A stretch of 64,000 nt of DNA from the NCBI GenBank assembly GCA_016165875.1, contig JABBOT010000002.1, forward strand, positions 25,558,265-25,622,264, given 5' to 3'. A model generated the notes under the pieces. It had not been told where the DNA came from, ran no database searches, and was given only the letters and a program-made list of their open reading frames with translations. The position numbers and the translations under genes are program-made. Origin of the DNA: Acanthopleura granulata. Lineage: Eukaryota; Mollusca; Polyplacophora; Chitonida; Chitonidae. Within the stretch, counting starts at the first letter, position 1. The number at the start of each line of letters is the position of its first letter. Below are positions 62,201-64,000 of this stretch, one piece after another.

Positions 62201-62436
62201 AATGCAATGATGGACCTGTCCTAGGAAAACTATCTCACTGTTCCAGTTCTATATCCAAATGCTTGGCAGTACTGCATTAATCTAAATGTCTATACAAACA
62301 TGGTCTCACATGAAGCGGCTGAATTATTTGTACATTCTGTTCGTATATCAACCACTGCAGCAGTTAAAAGATCTTCTTTTGTTGACCCAGAATCAGTGGT
62401 GTCTGTTGGATTTGAAGGAGCATCAGAAGCCTCCAT
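59215..62436 (-). CDS. UBFD1: ubiquitin family domain-containing protein 1
   Basis: Seven coding exons in transcript order are 62436-62310, 61933-61748, 61215-61180, 60641-60466, 60190-60016, 59613-59531 and 59325-59215, giving 297 aa; the phases agree at every junction. Start MEASDAPSNP sits 11 bases inside an exon whose acceptor is at 62448-62450, so a 5' UTR intron is likely. A Glu/Lys/Gly-rich N terminus leads to a ubiquitin-like domain at about 71-142 (DFKVIFNKQK, FPLDNTIGSLK, AMQKLMFKG, GAKVMVVGS). The C-terminal half carries the signature of the family: SGMYNKSGGKVRLTFKLE, DQLWIGTKERT, IPMNSIKAVV, LGPTEASRYWVYW, AQYVDAVKDAILGKWQYF. Length and order match vertebrate UBFD1 (about 309 aa), a conserved protein reported to bind polyubiquitin and affect NF-kB signalling; its exact job is unclear. 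Confidence 0.96.
61180..61215 (-). other. UBFD1: 36-nt microexon of UBFD1
   Basis: The exon encodes VPSAMQKLMFK within the ubiquitin-like fold, flanked by tataattag and gtgagt, phase 1 on both sides. Its length is a multiple of three, so skipping keeps frame but removes the strand around AMQKLMFKG of the ubiquitin fold. Confidence 0.92.
61375..61640 (-). mobile_element. tRNA-derived SINE, family D, in a UBFD1 intron
   Basis: On the minus strand it starts GTTGTGGTCTAATGGTGAAA (A box TGGTCTAATGG). It then has GCTAGGACACATAAGG and the B box TGTGGGTTCAAAACC, the same order as the 5560-5830 copy. It lies in the same orientation as UBFD1, between coding exons 2 and 3. Confidence 0.65.
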
Positions 62437-62450
62437 CGTTGAATTATCTG

Positions 62451-64000
62451 AAATAAATTGAATTTGGTATGATATTTCAAAATATGTAATTCTAGTTTGC
62501 CCCTGACTGGAACAACAACTTATAAACTGAACTCAATTATTTGTGAAATGAGTCTTTGAACATCAAATAATCAGTAATATGAAATCTTGATTTAAGACTA
62601 ACAAATAGATCACATCAAATCACAATCGGTATATAGGGTGAACATTCCTGAAAGTCCTCTGAAGATCACAAAATGCTATTTAAAAACTCAACTTAGGTAA
62701 CTTTAACGGAAATAATCAGACTTTTATAGGCCAGAAGTATTGAAGTCTCTCTATACTTGCTGCCAATAGAGTAACCTAAAGGCGATTTCAAAATCATTTC
62801 GCCCACTTAGTTAAGCTGATTTACTTTTAATCATGTCAAATTTTAGTTTTCGTGATTCTTTATAAAAGCAAACACCAGGCATCAACTAAGACGCTTCTGA
62901 CAGATAGCATTGCCGTAACCTGAATGACTGACAGTGGCAGCGCGTGGGTGACTAAGTGAAAAATGCGTCGTAAACTAGATACTGAAAGTGTCAGTTTCTC
63001 TCATTAAAACATGTCAGCAAAACTGTGATATCTGCTCAAGGCCAGAAATATTGTTTTATCTGATAGTGGGTGAATCGCCATTTCTGATTCGCAGCTGTCT
63101 AAGGGGATTAAATAACCACAACAAAGCCGTCAGTACCCGCAGATGGCGCATCCATGATAGATGTTGACATGGGTTGTTACCTCCAAACAGTGAAGAGCTA
63201 TGACAGAGTTGCCTTTCCTTAGATCTTAGAAACGTTGATATGATATATATTAAATCGTATGTTTTGTGCACCTTGATGAACAATAAAAATGTTAATAGCC
63301 CTGATATATATATGGCTGGAATTACGCATAGGTGTTGATGCTGACGAGCTGCTCATGTAGGCCTACATGTAAACATACGCTTAATTAGAAAACTCTTCAC
63401 CCTTAGGGACAGACATAGGCATAGAAAACGTATATTACCGGTACGTATCATTCATTACTATTAATAAAGCTTGCTATGTATCCGTTATGTGAGACAGGCA
63501 TACAGTGTTAATTCTCCATTGATACAGTAATGAAGAGGGGCTACCCACAAACCTGCCGAGGTTATGTGGTTCGTTGAAAAAGAAAAAAAAACAAAAACAT
63601 AAAAATGATGAGAAAATCATATGAAAGTGGTTCAAAACTTATTTGCAAATTTGGTAAGTATTATTTTTCTTTCGATTTTTCTTTTTCAGGAGAAAAGGGT
63701 ATATGAAAATATTTTGGTGTGATGGGTATTTTGAACCGACTGTTGGTATTTATATTCGTTGTATAACAATGTTCTAAATAAGGATGTGATGCATGTCTAA
63801 TAAATTTATTTGAATGTAAATTAGTTGTTTAAATCCAGACATATCAATTTAACCTGAATTATGACAATGTTTATGAACATATTAAAAATATAGATATGAT
63901 CTAAATCCAGGTTGAACACATTTATTAGCTGAAAAGATCAAATTCTAGTGCAAAAATGTTTATTAAACAAGTGTTACATCCTCAGTTATAAAAATATTAC
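62451..64000. other. upstream of UBFD1; no coding exon recognised
   Basis: The promoter and any untranslated first exon of UBFD1 should lie here. A minus-strand CCTATAAAAG at 62721-62730 resembles a TATA box, but its link to a start site is unproven. The string TGTAGGCCTACATGT recurs at 63356. The end of the window is AT-rich and featureless. Confidence 0.35.

Noticed and set aside
62721..62730. TATA box of UBFD1
   Set aside because: The minus-strand CCTATAAAAG fits, but no start site or first exon can be tied to it, and similar strings occur elsewhere on both strands.

Overview
The window is eukaryotic nuclear DNA from an animal, most likely a marine lophotrochozoan. A mollusc is my first guess and a brachiopod or similar is possible. 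The evidence is GT-AG introns, four metazoan multi-exon genes, tRNA-derived SINEs of the kind common in molluscan genomes, several copies of the molluscan-type motif GTTATCTCCCT, and very many minisatellites. No bacterial operons, CRISPR arrays, viral genes or rRNA genes were seen.

Four genes can be assembled by joining exons at compatible splice phases. (1) Plus strand, 607-4186: a synaptotagmin-like membrane protein with a TM segment, C2A and C2B, 503 aa in three coding exons; most calcium ligands are lost. (2) Plus strand, 25974-42280: a secreted trypsin-like serine protease of 499 aa in four coding exons (signal peptide, two thrombospondin type-1 repeats, activation site, S1 domain). Its signal-peptide exon lies 11.8 kb upstream of the next one. 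(3) Plus strand, 51178-55735: a single-pass type II membrane protein with a JmjC/cupin-type Fe(II)/2-oxoglutarate oxygenase fold, 351 aa in four coding exons. (4) Minus strand, 59215-62436: the orthologue of UBFD1, 297 aa in seven coding exons, one of them a 36-nt microexon. Genes 3 and 4 converge. The four genes show no common pathway; this is an ordinary animal gene neighbourhood.

The rest is intronic and intergenic sequence dominated by repeats. At least a dozen unrelated tandem arrays occur (units of about 26, 35, 41, 43, 52, 55, 59, 63 and 107 bp). They produce most of the long but meaningless open frames. Dispersed elements include three retroposon families, called A, B and C here, a fourth tRNA-derived family (D), a tRNA-His-like relic, and two copies of a DNA transposon-like element arranged as a 1.1-kb inverted repeat.

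The most interesting signal is in the retroposons. Families A, B and C have different bodies, but each ends in the same kind of 3' hairpin: a 5-6 bp stem whose sequence differs between families while pairing is kept, around a loop sharing TAT and GA(A/G)ATATT-like motifs, followed by a short microsatellite tail. Family C consists of almost nothing but this hairpin. Its three copies are 54-60 bp and each is flanked by its own 10-15 bp target-site duplication, so hairpin-only retroposons have been inserted here.
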